Positions 34,035 to 42,777 of a stretch of DNA of 64,000 nucleotides are shown here, piece by piece (the stretch's first letter is position 1; every line of letters starts with the position of its first letter). The notes under the pieces were generated by a model. It saw only the letters and a program-made list of their open reading frames with translations, ran no database searches and was not told the DNA's origin. Origin of the DNA: Thalassospira tepidiphila MCCC 1A03514 (GTDB lineage: Bacteria > Pseudomonadota > Alphaproteobacteria > Rhodospirillales > Thalassospiraceae); contig NZ_JPVZ01000008.1 of NCBI RefSeq assembly GCF_001662875.1, forward strand, positions 62,001 to 126,000, given 5' to 3'. A program made the translations under genes and the position numbers.

Positions 34035-34931
34035 ATGTGCGGCATTGTTGGTTTATTCCTTAAAGATAAAAGTCTGGAACCACAGCTCGGCGCGTTGTTG
34101 TCTGAAATGCTGGTGACCATGACCGACCGTGGTCCCGATAGCGCGGGCATCGCAATTTATGGCGCAGATCAGAATGATCTGGTCAAACTCACGATCCAGT
34201 CTCCGGAGCCGGAAACAGATTTTGCCGGCCTGACCGAAGACCTGCGCAAAGCCGGGATCAAAAACGCATCCATCCTGCCCAAAAACACTCATGCGGTGAT
34301 TACGGTTTCAAGCGATCAGATCGATGCGACCAGAAGCGCACTTGAAGACCTTCGTCCGAATGTCCGCGTCATGGGGACGGGTACGGCGATGGAAATTTAC
34401 AAGGAAGTTGGCCTGCCCAAGGACGTGCTGGAACGCTTCAAGATTTCCGACATGTCTGGGACCCACGGGATCGGCCATACCCGCATGGCAACCGAAAGTG
34501 CGGTGACGACCCTTGGTGCGCACCCGTTTTCGACCGGTTCGGACCAATGCCTTGTGCATAACGGTTCGCTGTCGAACCACAACAACCTTAGGCGCGAACT
34601 GACCCGCGAAGGCATTCGTCTTGAAACTCAAAACGACTCAGAGGTCGCAGCCGCCTATCTGACCGGCGAAATGGCCAAAGGCAAAAACCTGGGCGAGGCC
34701 CTGACAAGTGCGCTTGATGACCTTGATGGCTTCTTCACCTTTGTGGTTGGCACCAAATCGGGCTTTGGCGTTGTCCGCGACCCGATTGCCTGCAAACCGG
34801 CCGTGATGGCGGAAACCGATGCCTATGTCGCGTTCGGGTCAGAATACCGGGCACTGGTCAACCTGCCGGGCATCGAAGACGCCAAGGTTTGGGAACCGGA
34901 ACCGGCCACCGTCTATTTCTGGGAACACTGA
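34035..34931 (+). CDS. mgsA: N-methylglutamate synthase subunit A (class II glutamine amidotransferase, GlxB-like)
   Basis: 298 residues beginning MCGIVGLF, so Cys2 is the N-terminal nucleophile of class II (Ntn) amidotransferases. DRGPDSAGIAIYG, GTHGIGHTRMAT and LVHNGSLSNHNNLRR keep the glutaminase pocket. In the NMG pathway MgsA would release methylamine from gamma-glutamylmethylamide, to be added to 2-oxoglutarate by MgsBC. First gene of mgsABC-gmaS; GGAG lies about 10 bases before the ATG. Family GlxB-like is certain; pathway role from gene order. Confidence 0.87.
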   Translation: MCGIVGLFLKDKSLEPQLGALLSEMLVTMTDRGPDSAGIAIYGADQNDLVKLTIQSPEPETDFAGLTEDLRKAGIKNASILPKNTHAVITVSSDQIDATRSALEDLRPNVRVMGTGTAMEIYKEVGLPKDVLERFKISDMSGTHGIGHTRMATESAVTTLGAHPFSTGSDQCLVHNGSLSNHNNLRRELTREGIRLETQNDSEVAAAYLTGEMAKGKNLGEALTSALDDLDGFFTFVVGTKSGFGVVRDPIACKPAVMAETDAYVAFGSEYRALVNLPGIEDAKVWEPEPATVYFWEH

Positions 34932-35014
34932 TTAACACGAACCCTGTCGGCTGCTGCCATGTGCGCGCCGACCCGACTGCACTCACCCTGCAGTCTTATG
35001 AGGAAGGAACACAC

Positions 35015-35701
35015 ATGCCAGTGTTTGATCTTGCAACCACCGAACTGCGCGCGCTCAATCAGGCGCTTCATGCGCTTGATAAAAGTGGTGTGCCTGAGGA
35101 TTTCGAAATCACCAATCCGCGCGGCGCACATGCCGTGGCGGTCGGCATCGACGCACCGGTCAATGTCACGATTAATGGCAGCGTCGGCTATTACTGTGCG
35201 GGCATGAACGAACAGGCCACCGTCACGGTCAATGGCAATGCCGGTCCAGGTGTGGCCGAAAACATGATGTCGGGCAAAGTCGTGATCAAAGGCGATGCCA
35301 GCCAGTATGCCGGCGCTACCGCCCATGGCGGGTTGCTGGTGATCGAAGGCAATGCGTCGTCACGCTGCGGCATTTCGATGAAAGGTGTCGATATCGTCGT
35401 TAAGGGCAATATCGGCCACATGTCGGCCTTCATGGCGCAATCAGGCAACCTTGTTGTTCTGGGCGATGCCGGTGACGCGCTGGGTGATTCGCTTTATGAA
35501 GCGCGCCTTTTCGTGCGCGGCACGGTCAAAAGCCTCGGTGCCGATTGCGAGAAAAAGGAAATGCGGGCGGAACATATCGACCTTCTGACCAAGCTTCTTG
35601 CAGATGCAGGCATCACGGATGTGAAGCCCGAGGAATTCACGCGATATGGCTCGGCCAGAACGCTTTACAACTTCAGTGTCGATAATTTCGACGCCTATTG
35701 A
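35015..35701 (+). CDS. mgsB: N-methylglutamate synthase subunit B (GXGXG beta-helix protein, GlxC-like)
   Basis: 228 residues of the right-handed beta-helix found at the C-terminus of glutamate synthase (repeating VTINGSVGYYCAG, VTVNGNAGPGVAENM, VIKGDASQYAGA, VLGDAGDALG). A structural subunit that links the amidotransferase and synthase parts. The ATG at 35015 has GAGGAAGGAA upstream; the longer frame into mgsA is not supported. 83 bases after mgsA. Confidence 0.87.
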   Translation: MPVFDLATTELRALNQALHALDKSGVPEDFEITNPRGAHAVAVGIDAPVNVTINGSVGYYCAGMNEQATVTVNGNAGPGVAENMMSGKVVIKGDASQYAGATAHGGLLVIEGNASSRCGISMKGVDIVVKGNIGHMSAFMAQSGNLVVLGDAGDALGDSLYEARLFVRGTVKSLGADCEKKEMRAEHIDLLTKLLADAGITDVKPEEFTRYGSARTLYNFSVDNFDAY

Positions 35702-35767
35702 TGCGGCACGCTGAACGCCACGCGGATCAAACCTCCGAGCGCGTCAGCCCAAAGACAGGATCAGATC

Positions 35768-37096
35768 ATGACCTACAAAAATCCCGTTACGACGCCGCGT
35801 AAATCGGCAACCTTTGATGACTACACCCTTTCGGAAATCCGTCGCGCAGCCGCGACTGGCATCTATGACATCCGCGGTGGTGGTGCGAAACGCCGGGTCC
35901 CACATTTCGATGACTTGCTGTTCCTTGGTGCATCGATGTCGCGCTATCCGCTCGAAGGCTACCGCGAGAAATGCGAAACCGCCGTCACACTCGGCACCCG
36001 TTTTGCCAAGAAACCGATCGAGCTTAAAATTCCGATCACCATTGCCGGTATGAGCTTTGGCTCCCTGTCCGGCCCGGCCAAGGAGGCGCTTGGACGTGGC
36101 GCGTCTGCTGCTGGCACATCGACCACCACCGGCGATGGCGGCATGACCGAGGAAGAACGCGGCCATTCCACACAGCTTGTTTATCAGTATCTGCCGTCAC
36201 GTTACGGCATGAACCCGCGCGACCTGAAACGCGCCGATGCAATTGAAATCGTTATTGGTCAGGGCGCAAAACCGGGCGGCGGCGGTATGCTGCTGGGCCA
36301 GAAGATCTCGGACCGCGTTGCCGAAATGCGCAACCTGCCGATGGGGATTGATCAACGGTCCGCTTGCCGTCATCCGGATTGGACCGGCCCGGATGATCTT
36401 GAGATCAAAATTCAGGAAATCCGCGAAATCACCGACTGGGAAAAGCCGGTCTTTATCAAGGTTGGCGGCGCACGCCCCTATTATGACGTTGCCCTTGCGG
36501 TCAAGGCCGGTGCCGATGTCATCGTGCTCGATGGCATGCAGGGCGGTACGGCCGCGACGCAGGAAGTCTTTATCGAACATGTCGGCCAGCCGACCCTTGC
36601 CTGCATCCGCCCGGCGGTGAAAGCATTGCAAGACATGGGCATGCACCGCAAAGTACAGCTGATCGTTTCGGGTGGCATCCGAAACGGTGCCGACGTTGCC
36701 AAGGCGCTTGCCCTTGGCGCGGATGCGGTTTCCATAGGGACCGCGGCCCTTGTCGCCATCGGTGACAACGACCCTAAATGGGAAGCAGAATATAACGAAC
36801 TTGGCACCACCGCAGGTGCCTATGACGATTGGCATGAAGGTCGTGATCCCGCAGGCATCACGACACAGGATGCCGACCTGATGAAGCGGGTTGACCCGAT
36901 TGCCGCCGGACGGCGACTGGCCAACTATCTGAAGGTCATGACCCTTGAAGCGCAAACCATTGCGCGCGCCTGCGGCAAAAATCATGTGCACAACCTCGAA
37001 CCCGAGGATCTCTGCGCACTGAACATCGAAGCGGCCGCCATGGCTGGTGTACCGCTTGCCGGAACCAACTGGGTTCCGGGTCAGGGAGGATTCTAG
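35768..37096 (+). CDS. mgsC: N-methylglutamate synthase subunit C (FMN-binding glutamate synthase family, GlxD-like)
   Basis: 442 residues corresponding to the FMN/synthase domain of GltB: TIAGMSFGSLSGPAKEALG, GQGAKPGGGGMLLGQKI, VFIKVGGARPYYDVALAV and LIVSGGIRNGADVAKALALG form the TIM-barrel flavin site. It would reduce the imine of 2-oxoglutarate and methylamine to N-methylglutamate. Third gene of the set; order A-B-C then gmaS is that of NMG-pathway loci. Confidence 0.87.
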   Translation: MTYKNPVTTPRKSATFDDYTLSEIRRAAATGIYDIRGGGAKRRVPHFDDLLFLGASMSRYPLEGYREKCETAVTLGTRFAKKPIELKIPITIAGMSFGSLSGPAKEALGRGASAAGTSTTTGDGGMTEEERGHSTQLVYQYLPSRYGMNPRDLKRADAIEIVIGQGAKPGGGGMLLGQKISDRVAEMRNLPMGIDQRSACRHPDWTGPDDLEIKIQEIREITDWEKPVFIKVGGARPYYDVALAVKAGADVIVLDGMQGGTAATQEVFIEHVGQPTLACIRPAVKALQDMGMHRKVQLIVSGGIRNGADVAKALALGADAVSIGTAALVAIGDNDPKWEAEYNELGTTAGAYDDWHEGRDPAGITTQDADLMKRVDPIAAGRRLANYLKVMTLEAQTIARACGKNHVHNLEPEDLCALNIEAAAMAGVPLAGTNWVPGQGGF

Positions 37097-37183
37097 AACA
37101 GCTAACCTACCACCGGACCGGGTGCCCCCCAAGGCGTGCCCGGGGAACCGATGGTTATTGATAAAATTCGTCAGGGGACTTCG

Positions 37184-38488
37184 ATGACCAAGGATCTATC
37201 AGCCTTTGCCCGGGAACGCGGCATCAAATACTTCATGATCAGCTTTACCGACCTGTTTGGCGGTCAGCGCGCCAAACTGGTCCCGACCCAGGCAATTGCC
37301 GACATGCAGGAAGAAGGTGCAGGCTTTGCAGGTTTCGCCACCTGGCTTGACCTGAGCCCGGCGCACCCCGACATGTTCGCCATTCCTGATCCTAGCTCTG
37401 TCATCCAGTTGCCCTGGAAACCGGAAGTCGCCTGGGTTGCTGCCGATTGCATCATGGAAGGCACACCGGTCGAACAGGCCCCGCGCAACGTTTTGAAAGC
37501 CCAGATCGCCAAGGCGGCCGAACTTGGCCTCAATGTCAAAACCGGGGTCGAGGCGGAGTTTTTCCTTGTCACCACCGATGGTTCGGAAATTTCCGATCCG
37601 GCCGATACGGCGGAAAAACCCTGTTACGACCAACAGGCCGTCATGCGCCGTTATGACGTTATTGCCGAGATTTGCGATTACATGCTTGAACTCGGCTGGG
37701 GTGCGTATCAGAACGACCATGAAGACGCCAATGGCCAGTTTGAAATGAACTGGGAATTTGATGACGCACTTAAAACTGCCGACAAGCATTCCTTCTTCAA
37801 ATTCATGGTCAAATCAATCGCCGAAAAGCATGGCCTGCGCGCCACCTTCATGCCAAAGCCTTTCCCGGGCCTGACCGGCAATGGCTGCCACTGCCACGTA
37901 TCAGTCTGGGATAATGACGGCACCAACGCCTTTGCCGATAATGACATGCCATTTGGTCTCTCGGCCAAGGGCAAGCATTTCCTTGGCGGCATCATGAAGC
38001 ATGCGTCTGCCATGGCGGTGATCACCAACCCGACGGTCAATTCCTATAAGCGTATCAATGCGCCGCGCACCATGTCGGGTGCGACCTGGGCCCCGAACAC
38101 CGTGACATGGACGGGCAACAACCGCACGCACATGGTCCGCGTTCCGGGGCCGGGGCGTTTTGAACTGCGTTTGCCCGATGGGGCGACAAACCCGTATCTT
38201 CTTCAGGCCGTGATCATTGCGGCCGGTCTTGATGGCATGGCAACCAATGCCGATCCGGGGCCGCATTACGATATCGACATGTACAAGGAAGGGCATTCGA
38301 TCAAGGATGCACCGCGTCTGCCGCTGAACCTGCTCGATGCCCTGCGTGAAATGGGCTCTAACGAAGAGCTCCAGCTTGCGATGGGCAAGGAATTTTCAAG
38401 TGCCTATCTCAAACTCAAACAAACCGAGTGGAATTCTTACGTTTCTCACTTTTCCCGCTGGGAACGTGAGAACACACTTGATATTTAA
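37184..38488 (+). CDS. gmaS: Gamma-glutamylmethylamide synthetase (type III glutamine synthetase-like, GmaS/GlnT)
   Basis: 434 residues of the glutamine-synthetase fold. EAEFFLVT and ANGQFEMNWEF hold the metal-binding Glu residues, NGCHCHVSVWD the ATP/glutamate site, and RVPGPGRFELRLPDGATNPY the Arg-rich active loop. MTKDLSAFARERGIKYFMIS matches GmaS starts; earlier ATGs at 37142-37153 are possible but less supported. Joins methylamine to glutamate using ATP. Plain type III glutamine synthetase is the alternative, but adjacency to mgsABC and tmm/tdm makes GmaS much more likely. Confidence 0.88.
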   Translation: MTKDLSAFARERGIKYFMISFTDLFGGQRAKLVPTQAIADMQEEGAGFAGFATWLDLSPAHPDMFAIPDPSSVIQLPWKPEVAWVAADCIMEGTPVEQAPRNVLKAQIAKAAELGLNVKTGVEAEFFLVTTDGSEISDPADTAEKPCYDQQAVMRRYDVIAEICDYMLELGWGAYQNDHEDANGQFEMNWEFDDALKTADKHSFFKFMVKSIAEKHGLRATFMPKPFPGLTGNGCHCHVSVWDNDGTNAFADNDMPFGLSAKGKHFLGGIMKHASAMAVITNPTVNSYKRINAPRTMSGATWAPNTVTWTGNNRTHMVRVPGPGRFELRLPDGATNPYLLQAVIIAAGLDGMATNADPGPHYDIDMYKEGHSIKDAPRLPLNLLDALREMGSNEELQLAMGKEFSSAYLKLKQTEWNSYVSHFSRWERENTLDI

Positions 38489-38494
38489 TGCTTC

Positions 38495-38542
38495 TGCCCG
38501 GCCTTATCTCATTCCCCGATGGACGGGGCCGGGCAATTTTTG
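38495..38542 (+). terminator. Rho-independent terminator after gmaS
   Basis: TGCCCGGCC (38495-38503) pairs with GGCCGGGCA (38527-38535); the 23-base loop has its own CCCCG/CGGGG pairing; ATTTTTG follows. Confidence 0.8.
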
Positions 38543-38570
38543 ATTATTCCAAACGAGAAAGCCAGACGCG

Positions 38571-39455
38571 ATGAAAAGCTACGTTCTGACTGTTTCCTGC
38601 GATTCTCAGCGCGGGGTGGTTGCTGCTATTTCGACCTATTTGGCAGATAACGGCTGCAACATTACCGATAGCTCCCAGTTTGACGACCAAGAAACCGGCT
38701 TGTTCTTTATGCGGGTTGCCTTCGTCAGCGAAGAAGGTGTCGATCAGGAAACCCTGATAGCAGGCTTTGAGGGTCCGGCAGCAGAACTTGGCATGAAGTA
38801 CGAAATCCATGACAGCTCCGAGAAGATGAAGGTTCTTCTGATGGTGTCGCGGTTTGGTCATTGCCTGAACGATCTGCTGTATCGTTGGAAAATCGGGGCG
38901 CTTCCGATTGACATCGTTGGCGTGGTGTCAAACCATCTTGATTATCAGAAGGTTGTCGTTAATCACGACATTCCCTTCCACCACATCCCGGTTACCAAGG
39001 AAAACAAGCCCGAAGCCGAGAAAAAGCTTCTCGATGTTGTTTCTGACTATAACGTCGAACTGATCGTTCTGGCCCGCTACATGCAGGTCCTGTCAGACAG
39101 CCTGTGCAAGAAGATGAGTGGCAAGATCATCAACATCCACCATTCCTTCCTGCCAAGCTTCAAGGGTGCCAACCCGTATCAACAGGCCTATGTGCGCGGG
39201 GTCAAACTGATTGGCGCAACGGCGCACTATGTCACCGCCGACCTTGATGAAGGTCCGATCATCGAACAGGACATTGCGCGCATTACCCACGCCCAGAACT
39301 CGGCCGATTATGTGTCGATTGGCCGCGATGTCGAAAGCCAGGTGCTGGCCCGCGCCGTGCATGCCCATATCCACCACCGTTCGTTCATCAACGGCAACCG
39401 CACCATCGTCTTCCCGCCAAGCCCGGGAAGCTACGCATCGGAGCGCATGGGCTAA
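38571..39455 (+). CDS. purU: Formyltetrahydrofolate deformylase
   Basis: 294 residues: N-terminal ACT domain (1-80, VLTVSCDSQRGVVAAISTYL) and formyltransferase-fold hydrolase domain with the IHHSFLPSFKGANPYQQAY catalytic segment and ADLDEGPIIEQD. Hydrolyses 10-formyl-THF to formate and THF. Placed directly after mgsABC-gmaS, it likely regenerates THF while draining methyl carbon to formate, which the Fds enzyme then oxidises. Separate terminators before and after suggest its own transcript. Confidence 0.92.
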   Translation: MKSYVLTVSCDSQRGVVAAISTYLADNGCNITDSSQFDDQETGLFFMRVAFVSEEGVDQETLIAGFEGPAAELGMKYEIHDSSEKMKVLLMVSRFGHCLNDLLYRWKIGALPIDIVGVVSNHLDYQKVVVNHDIPFHHIPVTKENKPEAEKKLLDVVSDYNVELIVLARYMQVLSDSLCKKMSGKIINIHHSFLPSFKGANPYQQAYVRGVKLIGATAHYVTADLDEGPIIEQDIARITHAQNSADYVSIGRDVESQVLARAVHAHIHHRSFINGNRTIVFPPSPGSYASERMG

Positions 39456-39475
39456 GCCCAGCACCTGCGACAATC

Positions 39476-39511
39476 AAAAACGCCCCGGCCATTGCGGCAC
39501 GGGGCGTTTTG
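39476..39511 (+). terminator. Rho-independent terminator after purU
   Basis: CGCCCCG (39481-39487) and CGGGGCG (39500-39506), flanked by A and T runs, followed by TTTTGCATTTT. May also serve the convergent dehydratase gene. Confidence 0.8.
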
Positions 39512-39539
39512 CATTTTGGATCGCGCGAAAGCGTGCGGC

Positions 39540-41702
39540 TTAGCGCCAAGATTTGGTTGCGCGACGATCGACGGCACGGGGCACAATACCGCGTGCGGCA
39601 TTGCCGATCCCGTCAAGCACGTTGCTTGCGGCGATATCACACTGGCGATCGGCCATGCGTTTTAACCGTGCATCAAAGACCGGCTTGCGATCTGCAATGT
39701 CGCGGGGATCGGATGCGACCTCTTCCCCACGTTTGAATGCCTCGGGATCGAGCCAATCCAGCGTTAGTCCCGTCAGATCAAGACGCAGCACATCGCCATC
39801 CTTAAGATAGCCGATTGCACCACCTGTAAAGGCCTCCGGCACCATATGACCGATACAGGCGCCCTTGGTCACCCCGGAATAACGTCCATCGGTGATCAAC
39901 ATGGATGATGCTTCGAGAATGCGGTGATGGCGCAAATTCTGCGACGGCGAAAACATTTCCGGCATGCCATAGGCTTCCGGCCCCTGCCCGCCAATGACAA
40001 ACGCAAAGGACAGATGACCCTGTTCGAACATGTCCTTTGGCGCATTCATATCAACGCGGTTCCCGCCATTCCGACGCACGACTGCGGCAATCAATTCTTC
40101 ATCAACGCCATCGGTTTCAATCAGTCGTGTGATCAAATCGGGCGAGGCAAAGTCGGCATTACAGACATGTTCATTTTCGTAATAGCGCACGATGAAGACA
40201 TGATCATCAAAGTGCGACAATAACCGGTCGCTCATGCCCGATGTTTTAACCGCGCAGTTTTCAAAGAAACTGCCGGTGATGACATCAACACCTGAACGCT
40301 GCCTGACCGGGTTGGCACGAATAACCGATGCATCGCCCAGCGACAGATCAACCGGGTTTTCCAGATTGGCGATCCGTTCCGCCCAGGTTTTTCCGAGGAT
40401 GGTCGGCGCATCAAGATCCATCGCCACGCCAAGGTCGGCCAGAATGCGATAAATGCTTTCCATACCGCGGTTTTTGCCTTCGGCCATTTGCTGGGCCAAA
40501 ACAAAAGTGTCACGGTTTTCCGTCAGGCTGTGGGCGAAAATTTCCGGCACCGGGGTTTTGGTGCGCACATCCTGATAATCATCGATCGAGATGTCAAAAC
40601 CGGCATAGCGCATCATGAATGGCAGATGCAAAAGCATGTTGCTGCTCGATCCCGTGGCATTATGAACACGCACGAAATTGGCGAAGTTGGCCTTCAGCAG
40701 ATTGCCAATCGCATATTCCGGCTTGTTGAAAACGCCAAACAGGGCATCGATCCCGGCTGCCACGGCTTCGAACGGCGGGACATCGGTCAGCAATTCCAGT
40801 TCTGGCGGGGTCAGGCCGAAGGCCGCCAACATGGTGCGCGATGAATTGCCCGTGCCGTTAAAGGCACAAATGCCACCTTTGGAATCACAGGTCGCCGTTG
40901 CCAGTTCGTCCAGAACCCGGCGTTCAAGCAACCCGTCGATAATCCCCAGAAGCCGGGCACGTTCGAGCAACCCTGCAAATGCCTCGTCCGAGGTGCATTG
41001 CAGGATATAGCGCATGTTTTCGCGGATATCAGCACCAAGGTCATCATGCCCGGCGGCATCAGAGTCAGCGGCGATTTTATCGAGCAAACGACGCGTGCCT
41101 TCGGGAATTTCACCGCCTTTAAGAACATGCGACGGCGCAAACACCGCCCAGACCGGCGCCTGATCGCCGCGCCAGGCGCGTGCATGATCGGCCGCTGCCA
41201 GACCGGCGACCACAGCGGCAGGGGATTTGTCACAGCCGGCAATCACATAGGCCGCATGATAGCTGTGGCCTTCAAAGGTGATATTGACCGCCGCTGCCGT
41301 ATGGTTGCGCGATGCCAGTGAATAGCTTTGCCCGATATTGTTTTGCGCCGTGCCATCGCAAATTACCGGTACATGGAACAGGAACGGAACCCCGCCCATT
41401 TCCCAGATGCGCAGTGCCGCCATCAGCGCCTGCGGACGATCCAGAAGATGGGCCGGATGATCCGGCGCACCAGCAATGATTGCGATGCGCGGGCGGTTTT
41501 CCACCAGACGCCCGACCACTTCCTTGATTTCAGGAACGGCAAAATTGCGTCCACTGGCAACAACCGGGTTTTCGTTCACCGCATCGCGCAACAACCGGAC
41601 GACTGTGATCGGCTGGTTGGCGAGACCCTGAATGCAGTCGCGATACGGGTTGGCTTTTTCATCGATGATGATTGGCTGATCAGAGAGATTTGCAGGCGAC
41701 AT
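39540..41702 (-). CDS. Divergent IlvD/Edd-family dehydratase (sugar acid dehydratase-like)
   Basis: 720 residues, longer than IlvD/Edd (about 575-620) and YjhG/YagF (about 655). Iron-sulfur Cys candidates are C115 (VICDGTAQ), C157 (IAGCDKS) and C279 (GGICAFNGTG), matching family ligand positions, and the catalytic-serine loop DGRYSGVTKGACIGH is intact. The middle region lacks the usual MTVTGKT motif and instead reads VDVITGSFFENCAVKTSG. Likely a [Fe-S]-dependent dehydratase acting on an aldonic acid made by the adjacent SDR enzyme. 72 bases downstream of the SDR gene on the same strand. Substrate unknown. Confidence 0.75.
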   Translation of the reverse strand: MSPANLSDQPIIIDEKANPYRDCIQGLANQPITVVRLLRDAVNENPVVASGRNFAVPEIKEVVGRLVENRPRIAIIAGAPDHPAHLLDRPQALMAALRIWEMGGVPFLFHVPVICDGTAQNNIGQSYSLASRNHTAAAVNITFEGHSYHAAYVIAGCDKSPAAVVAGLAAADHARAWRGDQAPVWAVFAPSHVLKGGEIPEGTRRLLDKIAADSDAAGHDDLGADIRENMRYILQCTSDEAFAGLLERARLLGIIDGLLERRVLDELATATCDSKGGICAFNGTGNSSRTMLAAFGLTPPELELLTDVPPFEAVAAGIDALFGVFNKPEYAIGNLLKANFANFVRVHNATGSSSNMLLHLPFMMRYAGFDISIDDYQDVRTKTPVPEIFAHSLTENRDTFVLAQQMAEGKNRGMESIYRILADLGVAMDLDAPTILGKTWAERIANLENPVDLSLGDASVIRANPVRQRSGVDVITGSFFENCAVKTSGMSDRLLSHFDDHVFIVRYYENEHVCNADFASPDLITRLIETDGVDEELIAAVVRRNGGNRVDMNAPKDMFEQGHLSFAFVIGGQGPEAYGMPEMFSPSQNLRHHRILEASSMLITDGRYSGVTKGACIGHMVPEAFTGGAIGYLKDGDVLRLDLTGLTLDWLDPEAFKRGEEVASDPRDIADRKPVFDARLKRMADRQCDIAASNVLDGIGNAARGIVPRAVDRRATKSWR

Positions 41703-41774
41703 ATACTGTTTTTTCCAAGTTCGAGCAGTGGTCTCGGTGTGCGCAGCGGTCTTGGCACCCGTCGAACCACACGA

Positions 41775-42536
41775 TCAGACGATGCCGCCATCCACGATAA
41801 AGTTCTGTGATGAACAGGCCGACGAAACATCAGATGCCAGGAAAAGAACCATCTGTGCAACATCATCCCCCACCAGCCGGCGTTTGACGCATTGCTGCTC
41901 CTGAATGCGTTCTTCATCCTCGGGAGAAATCCAAAGATCAAGCTGGCGCTGTGTCATGATGCAGCCCGGCGTCACCGCATTAACGCGAATGCCATATTCA
42001 CCCCAGTCCCGGGCAAGCGCGCGCGTCAGTCCGATAATACCGGCCTTTGCGGTCTCGTACGTTACCAGATCCGGCAGGCCCATCATATAACTCACAGAAC
42101 TGAAATTGATAATACTTCCGCACCGTTTTTCCTTCATGCCCGGTGCGACTGCCTGGGCACAAAAGAAATGATGGTTCAGGTTCACATCCAGGCCATCACG
42201 CCACTTGTCAGGACTGATATCTTCGGGCGAATGCCGATCATCGCGCGCCGCATTGTTCACCAGAACGTCAATCGGGCCAATCGCAACCGACATGTCGCGA
42301 ACCGCATCGGAAATGGATGATTGGTTGCGCAAATCAAGCGATTTGTAGACCGGGGTTACGCCGTGGTCTTCCTTGATGGAGGCGATCAGTTTTTGCGCGG
42401 CGGCATCATCGATATCGAAGAACCCGACCCGCGCCCCCTGCGCACAGAATGCGCGCACGATCGAAGCGCCAATCCCGGATGCACCGCCGGTTACAAGCAC
42501 GGATTTACCGTCAATGTCGTGATAACTCGCTGTCAT
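41775..42536 (-). CDS. SDR-family sugar dehydrogenase (D-xylose/L-arabinose 1-dehydrogenase-like)
   Basis: 253 residues, classical SDR. Cofactor motif TGGASGIG at 16-23, NNA at 94-96, catalytic Ser at 146-148, Y160 and K164 (YETAK). The segments LVNNAARDDRH, FCAQAVAPGMK and YETAKAGIIGLTRALA closely resemble Caulobacter XylB xylose dehydrogenase as I remember it, so it probably oxidises an aldopentose to its lactone with NAD. Divergent from the XylFHG transporter and first in a two-gene minus-strand unit with the dehydratase. No lactonase gene is visible in the window. Confidence 0.82.
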   Translation of the reverse strand: MTASYHDIDGKSVLVTGGASGIGASIVRAFCAQGARVGFFDIDDAAAQKLIASIKEDHGVTPVYKSLDLRNQSSISDAVRDMSVAIGPIDVLVNNAARDDRHSPEDISPDKWRDGLDVNLNHHFFCAQAVAPGMKEKRCGSIINFSSVSYMMGLPDLVTYETAKAGIIGLTRALARDWGEYGIRVNAVTPGCIMTQRQLDLWISPEDEERIQEQQCVKRRLVGDDVAQMVLFLASDVSSACSSQNFIVDGGIV

Positions 42537-42690
42537 AACGTTCCCTGTCTCTTTTCATATTATTTTAGGTGAACAAATTAATTGCTGCAGCGCACCACAC
42601 TATAAACACCATCAATTCAACCCTTAATCGCAAACTGCGATATAAAAATGCGTGAAAAGCGATGAATTTAATTTATTCACTAAAAAATAT

Positions 42691-42719
42691 TTGACAGGAC
42701 GCCTTCTTCACGTCAACAT
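42691..42719 (+). promoter_or_regulatory. Sigma-70-like promoter upstream of xylF
   Basis: TTGACA (42691-42696), 17 bases, then CAACAT (42714-42719). Good -35, moderate -10. Transcription would start near 42727, just before the inverted repeat at 42735. Confidence 0.45.
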
Positions 42720-42734
42720 TTTTTCGATAACAAA

Positions 42735-42763
42735 AATAAATGTCACCAGAAGACACATTTATT
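42735..42763. promoter_or_regulatory. Inverted repeat AATAAATGT-N11-ACATTTATT before xylF, candidate operator
   Basis: Perfect 9-base arms (42735-42743, 42755-42763) end 14 bases before the xylF ATG. Placement downstream of the promoter suits repression, probably by the ROK protein of the same operon. Confidence 0.5.
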
Positions 42764-42777
42764 CAGGGAAGAAACCG

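Noticed and set aside
37184..38488. Ordinary glutamine synthetase for nitrogen assimilation
   Set aside because: The type III sequence and the mgsABC-gmaS order next to tmm/tdm/dmm favour gamma-glutamylmethylamide synthetase, although the family alone would allow GlnT.
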